Below, in pieces: positions 6,703 to 16,351 of a stretch of DNA of 64,000 nt; position 1 is the first letter of the stretch; each line of letters starts with the position of its first letter. Below the pieces are notes generated by a model. The model saw only the letters and a program-made list of their open reading frames with translations. It did no database searches and was not told the DNA's origin. The stretch is from Brevibacillus_H ginsengisoli (GTDB lineage Bacteria; Bacillota; Bacilli; Brevibacillales; Brevibacillaceae): NCBI RefSeq assembly GCF_050113715.1, contig NZ_JBNJQR010000009.1, forward strand, positions 124,001 to 188,000, read 5' to 3'. A program made the position numbers and the translations under genes.

Positions 6703-9147
6703 ATGGAACAGCAACCAGTGAAAAAAAGACTAGTCGTGATCGGCAACGGCATGGCTGGAATCAATACAATCGAACAGCTCCTGAACCTGACTACTTCTTA
6801 TAAAATTACTGTAATCGGCAGTGAGCCGCATCCCAATTACAACCGAATTCAATTATCCTACGTATTGGAAGGCAGCAAAACCATCGAGGACATCATCTTG
6901 AATCCATTGGAATGGTACCGTGAACACAACATTACGCTATATACGGATACAATTGTGACACGTGTGGATACTGAACATAAAGTGGTGATAACTGCGTGTG
7001 GGGTGGATATCCCTTATGACGTTGCTGTTATTGCGACAGGCTCCAAGCCGTTCATCCTGCCGATTCCGGGTTCGACTTTAGAAGGTGTCGTTGGGTTTCG
7101 TGATATACACGATTGTGAAAAAATGCACAAACTTTCTCGGAGCTTTAATCAGGCAGCAGTGATCGGAGGCGGACTGCTTGGATTGGAAGCAGCTAAAGGT
7201 CTTGTCAGCTTGGGAATGGAAACGACTGTTGTGCATTTGACAGATACCTTAATGGAACGACAACTGGACGCGACAGCAGGAGAGATGCTGAAGACCGAGC
7301 TGGAATCTCAGGGTATTCGCTTCCTGATGGGCACAAAAACCGTTGAATTGTATGGGGAGGATCGGGTGGAAGGGCTTCGTTTTAGCGACGGAACCGAGCT
7401 TCCTGCTCAGTTGGTTGTCATGGCCGCTGGAATTAAACCCAATACGGAGGTCGCGAAGGAAAGCGGACTTACGGTAAACCGTGGCATCGTAGTGGATGAT
7501 TGGATGCGGACAAGTGCTCCTGATGTGTACGCTGTCGGGGAATGCGTCGAGCACCGTGGAGAGTGCTATGGCTTGGTTGCGCCACTGTTTGAGCAAGGTA
7601 TGGTGTTAGCCAAACACTTGAGTGGTCTGGAGATAGCACCGTATGAGGGCTCTACCGTTTCAACCAAGCTGAAAATCTCCGGTGTAGATGTATTTTCGGC
7701 CGGAGAATTCCTGGAAACCGATGAGCATCGGGTCCTGAAGCTGCATGACGACTGGAACAAGATCTACAAAAAAGTCTTGCTTCGCGACAATAAAATCGTC
7801 GGGGGCATCCTGTTTGGCGATGTGAACGAATCGACGCAGCTGGCCAAATTGGTCAAACAGCAACAGGAGATGACCAATGAACTGCATGCGCAATTGTTCG
7901 GAGGCGGTTCTGAATGCTGCGGAGGCAAGAAGACGGCGGCAGTTGAAGCAATGGAAGATGACGAGATCGTGTGTGGTTGCAATGGGGTGACCAAAGGACG
8001 GATTGTACAGGTCATTCAGGAGAACGGATTTACAACAGTAGATGAGATTAAGGCTTGCACGGGTGCAACTCGCTCGTGTGGCGGCTGTAAGCCATTGGTG
8101 GAACAGATTCTTCAGTATGTACTCGGGGACGGATTCGATTCAGCGGCAGCTAAATCTCAAGGAATTTGCGGTTGTACGACACTGTCCCGTGATGAAATCG
8201 TGGCTTCTATTCAGGAGAAGCACCTGACACATGTGAAGGAAGTCATGAATGTGCTCGGTTGGTCACAGCCAGAGGGGTGCTCCAAATGTCGTCCTGCTCT
8301 GAACTACTACCTTGGCATGATCTGGCCAACAGAGCATGAGGACGAGCGGGAATCCCGATTCGTCAATGAACGACTGCATGCCAACATTCAGAAGGACGGT
8401 ACTTTTGGCGTGATTCCACGCATGTATGGCGGGGTCACCACACCAGCAGAGCTGCGGAAAATTGCGGAGGTAGCGGAGAAATACAACGTGAAAATGGTGA
8501 AGGTGACAGGCGGACAGCGGATTGACCTCTTAGGCGTCACCAAAGAAGATTTGCCGAAAATCTGGGAAGAGTTGGACATGCCGTCTGGATACGGCTATGC
8601 CAAATCGCTTCGTACGGTGAAAACCTGCGTCGGTTCGTTGTTCTGTCGCTTCGGTACACAGGACTCTGTGAACATGGGCATAGAGCTGGAGAAAAAATTT
8701 GAGCGTCTGAATATGCCAGCCAAGTTTAAAATGGCGGTCAACGGATGCCCTCGCAACTGTGCCGAATCTGGAACCAAGGACTTAGGGATTGTCGGTAACG
8801 ATGGTGGTTGGGAACTGTATGTGGGTGGTAACGGTGGAATTAAAATGCGGGCTGCCGACCTTCTCTGCAAGGTAAAAACAGATGAAGAACTGATGGAAAT
8901 CTCGGGAGCCTTCATTCAGTTGTATAGGGAGAGCGGACAATACGGTGAGCGGACCTCAGAATGGGTGGAGCGCATGGGGTTGGAAAACATCCGTCAAGCG
9001 ATCGTCGATGACGTGGAGAACCGCAAAGCCTTGAATGAACGAGTAGAGCTAGCGATTGCCCAACTGAGAGATCCTTGGAAGGAAGTTCTGGAGGATGAAG
9101 GGTTGCGTGAACAACTCTATGAAACGATTACCGTTACGAACAAATAA
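6703..9147 (+). CDS. nirB: Nitrite reductase [NAD(P)H], large subunit NirB
   Basis: 814 residues, a full-length NirB. The order is: FAD/NAD(P)H oxidoreductase (~1-400; VVIGNGMAG and AVIGGGLLGLE nucleotide-binding loops), two BFD-like [2Fe-2S] segments (CGCNGVTKG with CGGCKP, then CGCTTLSRD with CSKCRP), and the sirohaem/[4Fe-4S] domain with ligands C642-x5-C648 and C682-x3-C686. It reduces nitrite to ammonium in the cytoplasm with NAD(P)H. GGAGGG before the ATG at 6703 fixes the start; an upstream in-frame ATG at 6649 lies inside the -10. It is the first gene of nirBDC. The FNR box suggests anaerobic ammonification or redox balancing more than nitrogen assimilation. Confidence 0.95.
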   Translation: MEQQPVKKRLVVIGNGMAGINTIEQLLNLTTSYKITVIGSEPHPNYNRIQLSYVLEGSKTIEDIILNPLEWYREHNITLYTDTIVTRVDTEHKVVITACGVDIPYDVAVIATGSKPFILPIPGSTLEGVVGFRDIHDCEKMHKLSRSFNQAAVIGGGLLGLEAAKGLVSLGMETTVVHLTDTLMERQLDATAGEMLKTELESQGIRFLMGTKTVELYGEDRVEGLRFSDGTELPAQLVVMAAGIKPNTEVAKESGLTVNRGIVVDDWMRTSAPDVYAVGECVEHRGECYGLVAPLFEQGMVLAKHLSGLEIAPYEGSTVSTKLKISGVDVFSAGEFLETDEHRVLKLHDDWNKIYKKVLLRDNKIVGGILFGDVNESTQLAKLVKQQQEMTNELHAQLFGGGSECCGGKKTAAVEAMEDDEIVCGCNGVTKGRIVQVIQENGFTTVDEIKACTGATRSCGGCKPLVEQILQYVLGDGFDSAAAKSQGICGCTTLSRDEIVASIQEKHLTHVKEVMNVLGWSQPEGCSKCRPALNYYLGMIWPTEHEDERESRFVNERLHANIQKDGTFGVIPRMYGGVTTPAELRKIAEVAEKYNVKMVKVTGGQRIDLLGVTKEDLPKIWEELDMPSGYGYAKSLRTVKTCVGSLFCRFGTQDSVNMGIELEKKFERLNMPAKFKMAVNGCPRNCAESGTKDLGIVGNDGGWELYVGGNGGIKMRAADLLCKVKTDEELMEISGAFIQLYRESGQYGERTSEWVERMGLENIRQAIVDDVENRKALNERVELAIAQLRDPWKEVLEDEGLREQLYETITVTNK

Positions 9148-9195
9148 GTTTATTGAACAGAAGACATCGATACAGAGGACTTGGAGGAAAAGGAA

Positions 9196-9543
9196 ATGAG
9201 CAACCAAACTGTTGAAAAAAAATATACCTTTATTGAAGCAGGGCGTCTTGCCGACTTCCCGCAGCAGTTAGGCAGACAGCTTGTAGTGAGAGGATTCGAT
9301 ATCGCGATTTTTCGCACGGCAGACGGGAATCTGTATGCGCTGGATAACCATACCCCCCATCGGAAGGGCGGCCCTCTCGCTGAGGGAATCGTCAGCGGTC
9401 ACTACCTGTATTGCCCTCTGCGTGACCTCAAAATCTCGTTGGAAACCGGATTGGTACAGGAACCCGATACGGGAAGCGTAACAACCTTTCCCGTTCGAAT
9501 AGAGGACGAGTGTGTTCTGATCGGCATTCCGCAAGCGGGGTAG
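9196..9543 (+). CDS. nirD: Nitrite reductase small subunit NirD
   Basis: 115 residues with a Rieske-like fold. The ligand positions of true Rieske proteins are degenerate: the first loop reads NHTPH and the second YCPLRD, so only one Cys and one His remain. This is usual for NirD, which does not bind a cluster. It pairs with NirB. GGAGG 8 bases ahead selects the ATG at 9196 over the in-frame TTG at 9181. Confidence 0.9.
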   Translation: MSNQTVEKKYTFIEAGRLADFPQQLGRQLVVRGFDIAIFRTADGNLYALDNHTPHRKGGPLAEGIVSGHYLYCPLRDLKISLETGLVQEPDTGSVTTFPVRIEDECVLIGIPQAG

Positions 9544-9590
9544 TAATAACGCGTCAACAATTTGTATAACAGCCTGGGAGTGAACATCAC

Positions 9591-10421
9591 ATGTATAAAG
9601 AATCAATTGAAACCGTTATTCAGAATACCCTTAAGCGAAAAGAACTGTTGGATCAAAGCTTGTTCCGCTATCTAGTGTCGGCTGGAATGGCCGGGGCATA
9701 TGTTGGCCTTGGAATTGTACTGATCTTCTCCATTGGGGCACCGCTGTTTGCAATCAAGTCTCCCGTGACGTCCATTGCGATGGGGGCATCGTTCGGGATC
9801 GCACTTACGCTGGTTATCTTCGCAGGAGCAGAGCTGTTTACTGGAAACAACATGTATTACACAGTATCTACGTTGGCCGGGGCAACCACGTGGAAGGATA
9901 CGGCGAAAAACTGGTTTTGGTGCTTCATTGGGAACCTCGCTGGCGCCATGGTGTTGGCAGGACTGGTATATGGTACAGGTATCTTTGATGGCATCAAGCC
10001 CAATCATTTGCTTCTGAGTGTCGCCGCGAAAAAAATGAATCTCGGTGTCGCAGAGCTGTTCTTCCGCGGGATTCTGTGCAACTGGTTGGTTTGCTTAGCG
10101 ATCTGGACCTCGCTTCGCACTAAGAACGAAGCGGCCAAGCTGATCCTAATCTGGTGGATGCTGTACGCGTTTATCGCATCAGGCTACGAGCATAGTGTGG
10201 CGAACATGACTGTCTTGGGGCTCGCGCTGTTGCTCCCACATCCAGAAACCATCTCCATCGCGGGCTGGTTCCACAATATGATTCCGGTCACGCTTGGAAA
10301 TATCGTGGGGGGTGGGCTCTTCCTTGGAGGACTGTACTGGTTCGTTTCTCCTGTAAAAATGGGACGAAACGAGAAGGCCGACCTACTGTCCGATGGTAAA
10401 ATGAAAACAGTGGCGAGCTAA
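9591..10421 (+). CDS. nirC: Formate/nitrite transporter family protein NirC
   Basis: 276 residues with six predicted membrane helices and FNT-family sequence (SAGMAGAYVGLGIV near the N-terminus, ELFTGNNMYY and GNLAGA loops). FNT proteins form pentameric channels for nitrite or formate. As third gene behind nirBD, with GGGAGTG before its ATG, nitrite uptake or export is the natural role. Confidence 0.9.
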   Translation: MYKESIETVIQNTLKRKELLDQSLFRYLVSAGMAGAYVGLGIVLIFSIGAPLFAIKSPVTSIAMGASFGIALTLVIFAGAELFTGNNMYYTVSTLAGATTWKDTAKNWFWCFIGNLAGAMVLAGLVYGTGIFDGIKPNHLLLSVAAKKMNLGVAELFFRGILCNWLVCLAIWTSLRTKNEAAKLILIWWMLYAFIASGYEHSVANMTVLGLALLLPHPETISIAGWFHNMIPVTLGNIVGGGLFLGGLYWFVSPVKMGRNEKADLLSDGKMKTVAS

Positions 10422-10450
10422 GCAAATGACAACAAACGACAGACATGACA

Positions 10451-10480
10451 AAAACCTCAGGGCAATCCCTGAGGTTTTTT
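10451..10480. terminator. Bidirectional terminator, nirC / LysR gene
   Basis: A 12-bp stem AAAACCTCAGGG/CCCTGAGGTTTT with a CAAT loop. T-runs on both strands serve both convergent transcripts. Confidence 0.92.
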
Positions 10481-11363
10481 ACCATTTCTCATCTTTATAC
10501 TGACTTACCCATTTTTCCACGTGTTCCATAAATAGTTTGCATGCGGGCGAGATCGTCTTAAAGTTGCGAGCAGCGATTCTGACCTTTCTGCATTTTCTCG
10601 GGGAGAGGGACAAAAGCTGAACTCGTTCCAAAGCGACAGGCAGAGCTAATTCTGGAAGAAGCGTGACGCCAAGCCCTTCTTGCACCATCTCCAGAATGGT
10701 GGTCGTTTCGCGGATCTCAAACTGAACCTTGGGTTGGAGGTTCTTCGAGGAAAAAATATCTTTCACCATCGTTTGGCAGCCTTCTGCGGGCATAATAAAC
10801 GGTTCATCTGCTAGTTGGTCGATTAGTAGATGCTTTTCATTGGCCAAGCGGTGATCTTGTGGTAAAAGGACCATGATCTCTTCATTGAGTAAATCAAGAG
10901 AGTCGAGCTCTTCCAGTTTGGTCGAAATAAATCCTAAATGGATGGTGTCGATGAAAATCCAGTTTTTAATTTCGACATTAGAGCCTTCTGTGACGATGAC
11001 TTCTATCTCGGGATGTAATTTGCGGAAGGAACCGATGACTCTGGGTAACCATTTGGAAGAGACACTCGAAATACAGCCGATTCGGATGATCCCCTTCTGT
11101 TTTTGATTCTCTACGGCGACTTCTTGAATCATCTGCTCTTGACGATTCAGAATTTCATGCACATGGGTCAATAATTGTTCACCGATTTTGGTCAGTGTAA
11201 TTCCATTGCGATTCCGTTTGATCAAGATCGTTCCTAACTCCGATTCAAGCCCCGAGATGGCATGGCTAATCCCTGGTTGCGATATGCCTAAGAATTCTCC
11301 TGCTTTGGAAAAGCTCTCGAGTTCCGCTACCGCTCGAAATACCTGCAGCTGAGTAAAGGTCAC
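10479..11363 (-). CDS. LysR-family transcriptional regulator
   Basis: 294 residues. The N-terminal winged helix-turn-helix reads FTQLQVFRAVAELESFSKAG and LGISQPGISHAISGLE, followed by a LysR substrate-binding domain. AAAGGG lies 8 bases before the GTG at 11363; a GTG three codons upstream is too close to it. It is divergent from an MFS transporter gene, the usual arrangement for a regulator and its target. The co-inducer is not readable from sequence. Confidence 0.88.
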   Translation of the reverse strand: MTFTQLQVFRAVAELESFSKAGEFLGISQPGISHAISGLESELGTILIKRNRNGITLTKIGEQLLTHVHEILNRQEQMIQEVAVENQKQKGIIRIGCISSVSSKWLPRVIGSFRKLHPEIEVIVTEGSNVEIKNWIFIDTIHLGFISTKLEELDSLDLLNEEIMVLLPQDHRLANEKHLLIDQLADEPFIMPAEGCQTMVKDIFSSKNLQPKVQFEIRETTTILEMVQEGLGVTLLPELALPVALERVQLLSLSPRKCRKVRIAARNFKTISPACKLFMEHVEKWVSQYKDEKW

Positions 11364-11409
11364 CTGAAACACCCTTTCATGAGTAAAAGCTTATAGTAGA
11401 TATTCATAC

Positions 11410-11426
11410 TATTCATTTGACGAATA
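11410..11426. promoter_or_regulatory. Candidate LysR operator
   Basis: TATTC-N7-GAATA (11410-11426), containing the T-N11-A pattern of LysR-type sites, lies between the divergent LysR and MFS genes. Confidence 0.5.
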
Positions 11427-11510
11427 AATATACGGATACTATACTGACAACAAATTACTCCTTTGGCCAAAGGATACATTGAATAATCAATGCGTCGAGG
11501 AGGAGTATTC

Positions 11511-12764
11511 ATGCTCACCAGCTTCCTATCGCGAATGCGATCGATCCTCCCGCGAATGGATCTATTGGCGTGGAGTGTCATTATCGGTACTTTTATGTCA
11601 CGAACGGTCTTTTTTATGACCATGCCGTTTTTGGCGATTTTTTTGCATCAGACCAAGGGGTTAGATTTGAGCATTATCGGAGCTATTATCGGAATCAGTC
11701 CGCTGGTATCTACCTTTGGCGGTTTTTTTGGCGGGATACTGTCTGATCGTATCGGGAGATTGACCGTAATGATCATGGGTTCCCTTCTCTCTGGATTTGT
11801 CTTTTTGGGCTTTGCGGTAGCCGATTCGACAATATTCTTCTTTATGCTGAGTGCGCTGAATGGATTTAGTCGGTGTCTCTTTGAGCCGGCAGCCCGTGCT
11901 TTATTGACCGATACAACCCCGGCAGAGCAGCGGTTAGCCGTATTTAATATTCGGTATTTTACGATCAATATCGGTGCAGCCGTCGGACCGATCCTGGGAG
12001 CTTATCTGGGAAGTTCCCATTCAGCCTCGCCTTTTTATATAACCGCAGCAATTAACTTTATCTATGCTTTTTCGAACATGGTATTAAAACAACGGTACAA
12101 TCAAACGATCCAAAATACGCAAACGGAACGGATCGCGTTTTCAAAAGCTTTTCAAGTAATTGTAACAGATAAAACATTCCGGTATGTACTATTGGGCAAT
12201 ATCCTTGTGTTCTTTGCCTACTCGCATATGGCATCTACACTTCCGCAATATATGGGAAATTCGCCCTTGTTTCCCAATGGTGTCGCCGAGTATTCGATGG
12301 TATACTTGGCGAATCCTCTTACGATCTTAACCCTTCAATATCCGATCATACGATTCGCCAATCGCTTTGCTCCCATCACGGGAATACAGCTTGGGAGTAT
12401 ATTTTTTGCTCTAGGACTGCTTGGTTTCGGAGTGTTTCATCATCCGCTGTTGCTAATTTTGTCAATGGTGATCTTCTCAATCGGTGAAATCCTTTGCTTC
12501 GTGCTTACCGAGGTCGTGATTGGTCAGCTTTCACCCAATGACTTGCGGGGAACCTATTATGGAGCAAGTGAGTTTAAGTTTTTGGGGGCGAGCATAGGTC
12601 CGGTTATAGGTGGAGCGTTGCTGCAGAAGCTCGGTTATCAACAGGGGGCGCTCATTTTCGGGATATTGATGGGGATTTCTTTGCTAGCCCTTCCAGTCTT
12701 CCAGCGAAGCCTGAACTTGCAGAGGCGTTCTAGATTTAAGCAGAATGTGAAGTTGGATTGTTAA
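11511..12764 (+). CDS. MFS drug-efflux-type transporter
   Basis: 417 residues, twelve predicted helices. The loop between helices 2 and 3 (GGILSDRIGR) is the MFS motif A. It resembles YttB/YfkF-like multidrug exporters; the substrate is unknown. GAGGAGG precedes the ATG at 11511. It is divergent from the LysR gene, which likely controls it. Confidence 0.85.
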   Translation: MLTSFLSRMRSILPRMDLLAWSVIIGTFMSRTVFFMTMPFLAIFLHQTKGLDLSIIGAIIGISPLVSTFGGFFGGILSDRIGRLTVMIMGSLLSGFVFLGFAVADSTIFFFMLSALNGFSRCLFEPAARALLTDTTPAEQRLAVFNIRYFTINIGAAVGPILGAYLGSSHSASPFYITAAINFIYAFSNMVLKQRYNQTIQNTQTERIAFSKAFQVIVTDKTFRYVLLGNILVFFAYSHMASTLPQYMGNSPLFPNGVAEYSMVYLANPLTILTLQYPIIRFANRFAPITGIQLGSIFFALGLLGFGVFHHPLLLILSMVIFSIGEILCFVLTEVVIGQLSPNDLRGTYYGASEFKFLGASIGPVIGGALLQKLGYQQGALIFGILMGISLLALPVFQRSLNLQRRSRFKQNVKLDC

Positions 12765-12886
12765 AACTTGGGCATCTAATACGGATGATTTGAGCTTTTG
12801 TCTAATGAATGATTCCGCCTGTGTACATATAGTGTAGAGTACCCTTGCGAATGATTCCTCAAGTCATAATGTAGGAGAGATTAACC

Positions 12887-13255
12887 GTGCCCAATGGACA
12901 GGTAACGATGGTTAGTTTACCGTACCCATCACAATGGGTGATTAACGCGAGTATAGGTAGGAGACCGACTAATTTGGGAACCCTGCGTATTCATAGCGTG
13001 ACTGGTAACAGCGTGAATGGAGATGTTAATTTCCGTGGGGCTTTTCTTCCCATTCGTGGACTCTGGAATGAGAGCAACAAACAATTGACGTTCGAATCAC
13101 CCTATGCTTCCTTTGTTGGTCAGTTAACAAGCTTCGATGAGCCAGCGATAAGCATGAGGCATTATATTTTAAGTGGCAGGGTAGCGATGAAACCTCCCTC
13201 TATCCGAGCGGGTGAATTTGGTACGTGGACGGCTACCTATAACATTCGCATATGA
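12887..13255 (+). CDS. Hypothetical protein, beta-rich, 122 aa
   Basis: I do not recognise the family. The GTG start follows TAGGAGAG. The product has no signal peptide or membrane segment and reads as alternating short strands (LGTLRIHSVTGNSVNGDVNFRG, ITHR-like turns absent), compatible with a small beta-barrel or sandwich. It stands alone between two terminators or gaps, so context gives no role. Confidence 0.55.
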   Translation: MPNGQVTMVSLPYPSQWVINASIGRRPTNLGTLRIHSVTGNSVNGDVNFRGAFLPIRGLWNESNKQLTFESPYASFVGQLTSFDEPAISMRHYILSGRVAMKPPSIRAGEFGTWTATYNIRI

Positions 13256-13284
13256 AAAATGGTTACGTGAAAAAATAACACCAC

Positions 13285-13320
13285 AATGCCCTTTTCAACA
13301 TAGGCTGAAAAGGGTATTTA
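13285..13320 (+). terminator. Terminator after the 122-aa gene
   Basis: CCCTTTTCA/TGAAAAGGG stem (13289-13297 with 13306-13314), followed by a short T-rich tail. The 186 bases between the flanking genes otherwise hold only the promoter region of the PAP2 gene. Confidence 0.65.
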
Positions 13321-13440
13321 TAATGGGCGACAGTTCGACTTTGGGTTTTTCTCAAAATTGACTCTGGATTAAGTTTGTTGGACAAGTTAGGATAGAATCT
13401 GGTATATCGAATTGTACGCAACAGGAAGGGGAAACATTGA

Positions 13441-14367
13441 TTGTTGTTACGTAATTATTTGCAGCCTTTGCTTATCTTGCTTACCGCATTACTGGTCTAC
13501 GGGATTATCAAAGTAGATCACTGGGATATTTGGTGTGTGCTCGTTCTGGCCCTTGCGTTATATGGTATAAAAGTCGACTCGAAGAAAATAACGTGGGGTC
13601 AATTTTTACCCGTGGGCGTATTTGTTCTGACACTTTTTTACGTGATTTACAAGTATGCCAACCCGATGTGGGATCATGTGCTGTCCATTGAACTGAAAAG
13701 CGTCCATCACATTTTTCATTGGAATGAGTGGTTTCGCTCGATTCCATTCAACGACGGATCGCTCTTTCGCTTGTGGCAGCCGGATTGGTTAACGGCGTAT
13801 TTAAAATGGGCGTATCGATACGGCTTTGCTCTTTCTTTCTGGATCTGCGTAATTCGTGCCTTTTTCACGAAAGACGTCAAGAAGATGGGGCTGTATTCAC
13901 TCGCTGGTTATTTATTGCAGGTGCCGTTGATTTTGCCGTTTTATAATACGGTCTTCTTGCAGGAAGTATGGTATGTTCTGGGCCAACCAGACATGCTTGC
14001 ACGACACTTTACGCCAGCGGAACAATTTGCTGTCTCACTCAATTGCTTTCCAAGTATGCATACGTCCATTGCGTTTGCCGCTATTCTGCTAGTGTCCAGG
14101 GAAAAAAGCAAATGGTATCGCACGATTGTTACCATCTACTGTTCATCGATTATCCTTGCCACCCTCTATTTAAAAATTCACTGGATGATCGATGTAGCGG
14201 GCGGGATGCTGTTCGCTTACCTGGTTGTCAAGCTCGCAGATTTCATTGTCAATTCAAGAGTGTACGAAACGATGATGAGCAAGGTGGAACAGTTTGGATT
14301 AAAGCTGCAACAAACCAAACTGGAGAATGGCGCACCAGCACCAGTAGTTGGCGAAGAAGAATATTAA
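13441..14367 (+). CDS. PAP2-superfamily membrane phosphatase/phosphotransferase
   Basis: 308 residues, start TTG after GGAAGGGG. About six membrane helices. Motifs of the PAP2_3/Aur1-like branch are visible: NCFPSMHTSIAF (phosphatase signature 2) and KIHWMIDVAGGM (H-x3-D, signature 3). Such enzymes remove or transfer phosphate on lipid head groups at the outer membrane face. The substrate is not predictable; no neighbour helps. Confidence 0.8.
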   Translation: MLLRNYLQPLLILLTALLVYGIIKVDHWDIWCVLVLALALYGIKVDSKKITWGQFLPVGVFVLTLFYVIYKYANPMWDHVLSIELKSVHHIFHWNEWFRSIPFNDGSLFRLWQPDWLTAYLKWAYRYGFALSFWICVIRAFFTKDVKKMGLYSLAGYLLQVPLILPFYNTVFLQEVWYVLGQPDMLARHFTPAEQFAVSLNCFPSMHTSIAFAAILLVSREKSKWYRTIVTIYCSSIILATLYLKIHWMIDVAGGMLFAYLVVKLADFIVNSRVYETMMSKVEQFGLKLQQTKLENGAPAPVVGEEEY

Positions 14368-14377
14368 GCTGCAAAAA

Positions 14378-14404
14378 AAAGAGGGGATTCCCTCTTTTTT
14401 TTTG
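14378..14404 (+). terminator. Terminator of the PAP2 gene
   Basis: AAAGAGGG/CCCTCTTT stem with a GATT loop, followed by a long T-run. Confidence 0.88.
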
Positions 14405-14505
14405 TTCTCTAGCTCCACAATGGACCTCTCTTCCTTGTACATGGGAATGTTCCTTTTCCATCGAGAGTGTTACACTGAAAGAAAATAGTGGATAGGTGAT
14501 CAACC

Positions 14506-14937
14506 ATGACGCAACTGCGAGTGCCTCGTATTGGCGTAGGCGCAGTAATCCTCAATGAAAAAAATGAGATTCTATTGGTACTAAGAAATCGCGCTCCCGA
14601 AAAAGGAACCTGGAGTATCCCGGGAGGCAAGGTAGACCTTTACGAGATGCTGGAAGATACCGTGGTTCGTGAAATCAAGGAAGAGGTAGACCTGGATATT
14701 CGGGTGGAAGGTTTTCTTTGTACGGCGGAAACCATAAAGCCTGATCATGAGGAGCATTGGATCTCGGTGATTTATCGGACAAGCGTAGTAGAGGGAGAGG
14801 CACGCAATATGGAGGAAGGCGGAGCTATTGGAGAGATCAGGTGGTTTTCTCTTGAGGAGTTGCCTGAGAATCTCGCTTGCTTCACCGTTCCAGCCATCCA
14901 AGCGATACATAGCAGTGAGAGAACCCTTTCCAGATGA
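14506..14937 (+). CDS. Nudix hydrolase
   Basis: 143 residues. The Nudix box runs from GGKVDLYE to REIKEEVDL; all metal-binding acidic residues (REIKEE) are present, while the final Gly of the consensus is Asp. It resembles ADP-ribose/NUDT-type pyrophosphatases cleaving nucleoside diphosphate-linked compounds. The substrate is unknown. It is probably monocistronic, since a terminator overlaps its stop. Confidence 0.88.
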   Translation: MTQLRVPRIGVGAVILNEKNEILLVLRNRAPEKGTWSIPGGKVDLYEMLEDTVVREIKEEVDLDIRVEGFLCTAETIKPDHEEHWISVIYRTSVVEGEARNMEEGGAIGEIRWFSLEELPENLACFTVPAIQAIHSSERTLSR

Positions 14938-14953
14938 TTGGAAGGGGTTTTTC
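14922..14953 (+). terminator. Terminator overlapping the Nudix stop codon
   Basis: AACCCTTTCCA pairs with TGGAAGGGGTT around a 6-base loop, followed by T residues; the stop codon lies in the loop. Confidence 0.88.
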
Positions 14954-15085
14954 ATCATCTTAGGGAATATCGGCTTGGTGGCTTCTTGTACCTGGATCGA
15001 GGTACCAGGAAAGGTTGGTACTAGTGGAAGGTGGATGCACCTAGTACAATGAGACAGGAAAAATCCAAGACTTGGTGGGGATCGT

Positions 15086-15748
15086 ATGGGACTTCTTTTA
15101 CTCTTACTAGGACCAACAATCATGATTTTTATGGGCTTGCAAGTATTTAGCAGCGTGCCGTTGACGTTTGTGCTTTTTTACGGCTGGCTGTTCCTTGTTC
15201 CAGTTGTAAACATGCGATTTGTCCAAAAAAATACGTGGGGAGAAACAGCAAAAGCACTTGGCTTATCCGGTAACAGGAGAAACAGTTATTTGGGCATTGC
15301 ATCTGGCCTAATTTTTGGGTTGTCGATTATTCTTTCGGGGTATTTCTTTCATACATCCTTATTTGATCTGGCGAATCTAGGAGATCTGTTGAGTAGATGG
15401 GGTTTCTCAGGGAATCTGGTCACAGGATTGATCCTCGTATTAATCGGGATTAACCCCTTGCTTGAGGAAATTTATTGGAGAGGCTATCTGTATCAGAAGC
15501 TGGAGGGCAGGTGGGGAAGTCGAGTGACGATTCTTCTTACCTCGTTGTTTTACAGCCTCTATCATCTGTTGTCGGTGATTCCGTTATTTAACTGGCCTTA
15601 TAATTTGCTGGCTATGCTCCCTGTCTTTCTAGCCGGTGTGTTCTGGGGTTATATGCGAATGGTGAGCCGAACACTGGTAGGTTCTATATTTAGCCATATT
15701 CTGGGGGATTGCGGGATTATTGGGGTGTATCTGCTGTTTATAAAGTAA
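15086..15748 (+). CDS. CPBP-family intramembrane metalloprotease
   Basis: 220 residues, seven or eight hydrophobic segments. The CPBP (Abi) signature is intact: EEIYWRG (E-E-x3-R), FYSLYH (F-x3-H, H following) and SHILGD (H-x3-D/N). Family members are Rce1-like membrane proteases acting in bacteriocin immunity, signal processing or membrane-protein turnover. No bacteriocin gene is adjacent. An inverted repeat GTACTAG/CTAGTAC (15018-15024, 15041-15047) ahead of it may be an operator. Confidence 0.85.
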   Translation: MGLLLLLLGPTIMIFMGLQVFSSVPLTFVLFYGWLFLVPVVNMRFVQKNTWGETAKALGLSGNRRNSYLGIASGLIFGLSIILSGYFFHTSLFDLANLGDLLSRWGFSGNLVTGLILVLIGINPLLEEIYWRGYLYQKLEGRWGSRVTILLTSLFYSLYHLLSVIPLFNWPYNLLAMLPVFLAGVFWGYMRMVSRTLVGSIFSHILGDCGIIGVYLLFIK

Positions 15749-15897
15749 AGGGCGTATTCGGTGTGAAACCTCTCGTTTGTGTGGGGGGGTTCGACAAGTC
15801 TCATCTAATTCTTGTTGTTATCAGGTAGAATATGTCGAACTCACAGACAATCCACAGATTTTTGTGGATAAGTCAGAAAATTTGTGCAAAACCCCAA

Positions 15898-15928
15898 TAA
15901 AAAAACCCACCTTCCAAAAGATGGGCTT
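15898..15928 (-). terminator. Terminator of the DUF3817 gene
   Basis: On the minus strand, CCCATC pairs with GGTGGG across an 8-base loop, followed by seven T. Confidence 0.75.
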
Positions 15929-15970
15929 AATCAGCTGCATAATATGTAAGCTTATGTCCAACACTTTTTC

Positions 15971-16258
15971 CTACGCATCTCGCCGCAGACGCGCATCCAT
16001 AACAAACGGACCAAATGGAAGCAGCGCAGCGACAAAAGCGCCAAGGATGCGTTGAAACGACCAGCGATACTCTTTGGTCACGAAGCCAATCGCCAGCAGA
16101 TAGAGAATAAACAGGATGCCGTGAAGGATGCCAATGTATCTGACAGCTTCCGGTAAATCGGCAAAGTACTTAAGCGGCATGGCGATTCCAAGCAGGACCA
16201 GAAAAGAAATACCCTCACTAAAACCAATCACTCGAAAAAAGGTAAGCGAATTTTTCAA
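15971..16258 (-). CDS. DUF3817 membrane protein
   Basis: 95 residues. Three hydrophobic segments and the family signature FRVIGFSEGISFLVLL, then RYIGILHGILFILY and LLPFGPFVMD, identify DUF3817, small integral membrane proteins of unknown function (YdzA-like). A perfect AAAGGAGG before a TTG at 16258 sets the start; an upstream in-frame ATG has no such site. Confidence 0.85.
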   Translation of the reverse strand: MKNSLTFFRVIGFSEGISFLVLLGIAMPLKYFADLPEAVRYIGILHGILFILYLLAIGFVTKEYRWSFQRILGAFVAALLPFGPFVMDARLRRDA

Positions 16259-16351
16259 GGTAGGAACCTCCTTTTTTGAAAATATTGGGAATGTGTACAT
16301 TATAACTTTTTTACGTTGTGAATGCTAAAAAGTTTCGTTTAAAGTATAAAC

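Noticed and set aside
9672..10007. Long open frames on the opposite strand inside nirC and nirB
   Set aside because: They follow the codon-phase pattern of the real genes, lack ribosome-binding sites and have unbalanced composition.
14980..15050. Possible T-box or riboswitch leader ahead of the CPBP protease gene
   Set aside because: Short inverted repeats exist, but no T-box core (AGGGTGGNACCGCG) or other riboswitch core is seen.
15848..15871. TGTGGATAA (perfect DnaA box, minus strand) with an inverted near-match CAATCCACA
   Set aside because: Only two boxes, no AT-rich unwinding element, no dnaA/dnaN genes. It reads as a chance or minor binding site inside an intergenic hairpin, not an origin.
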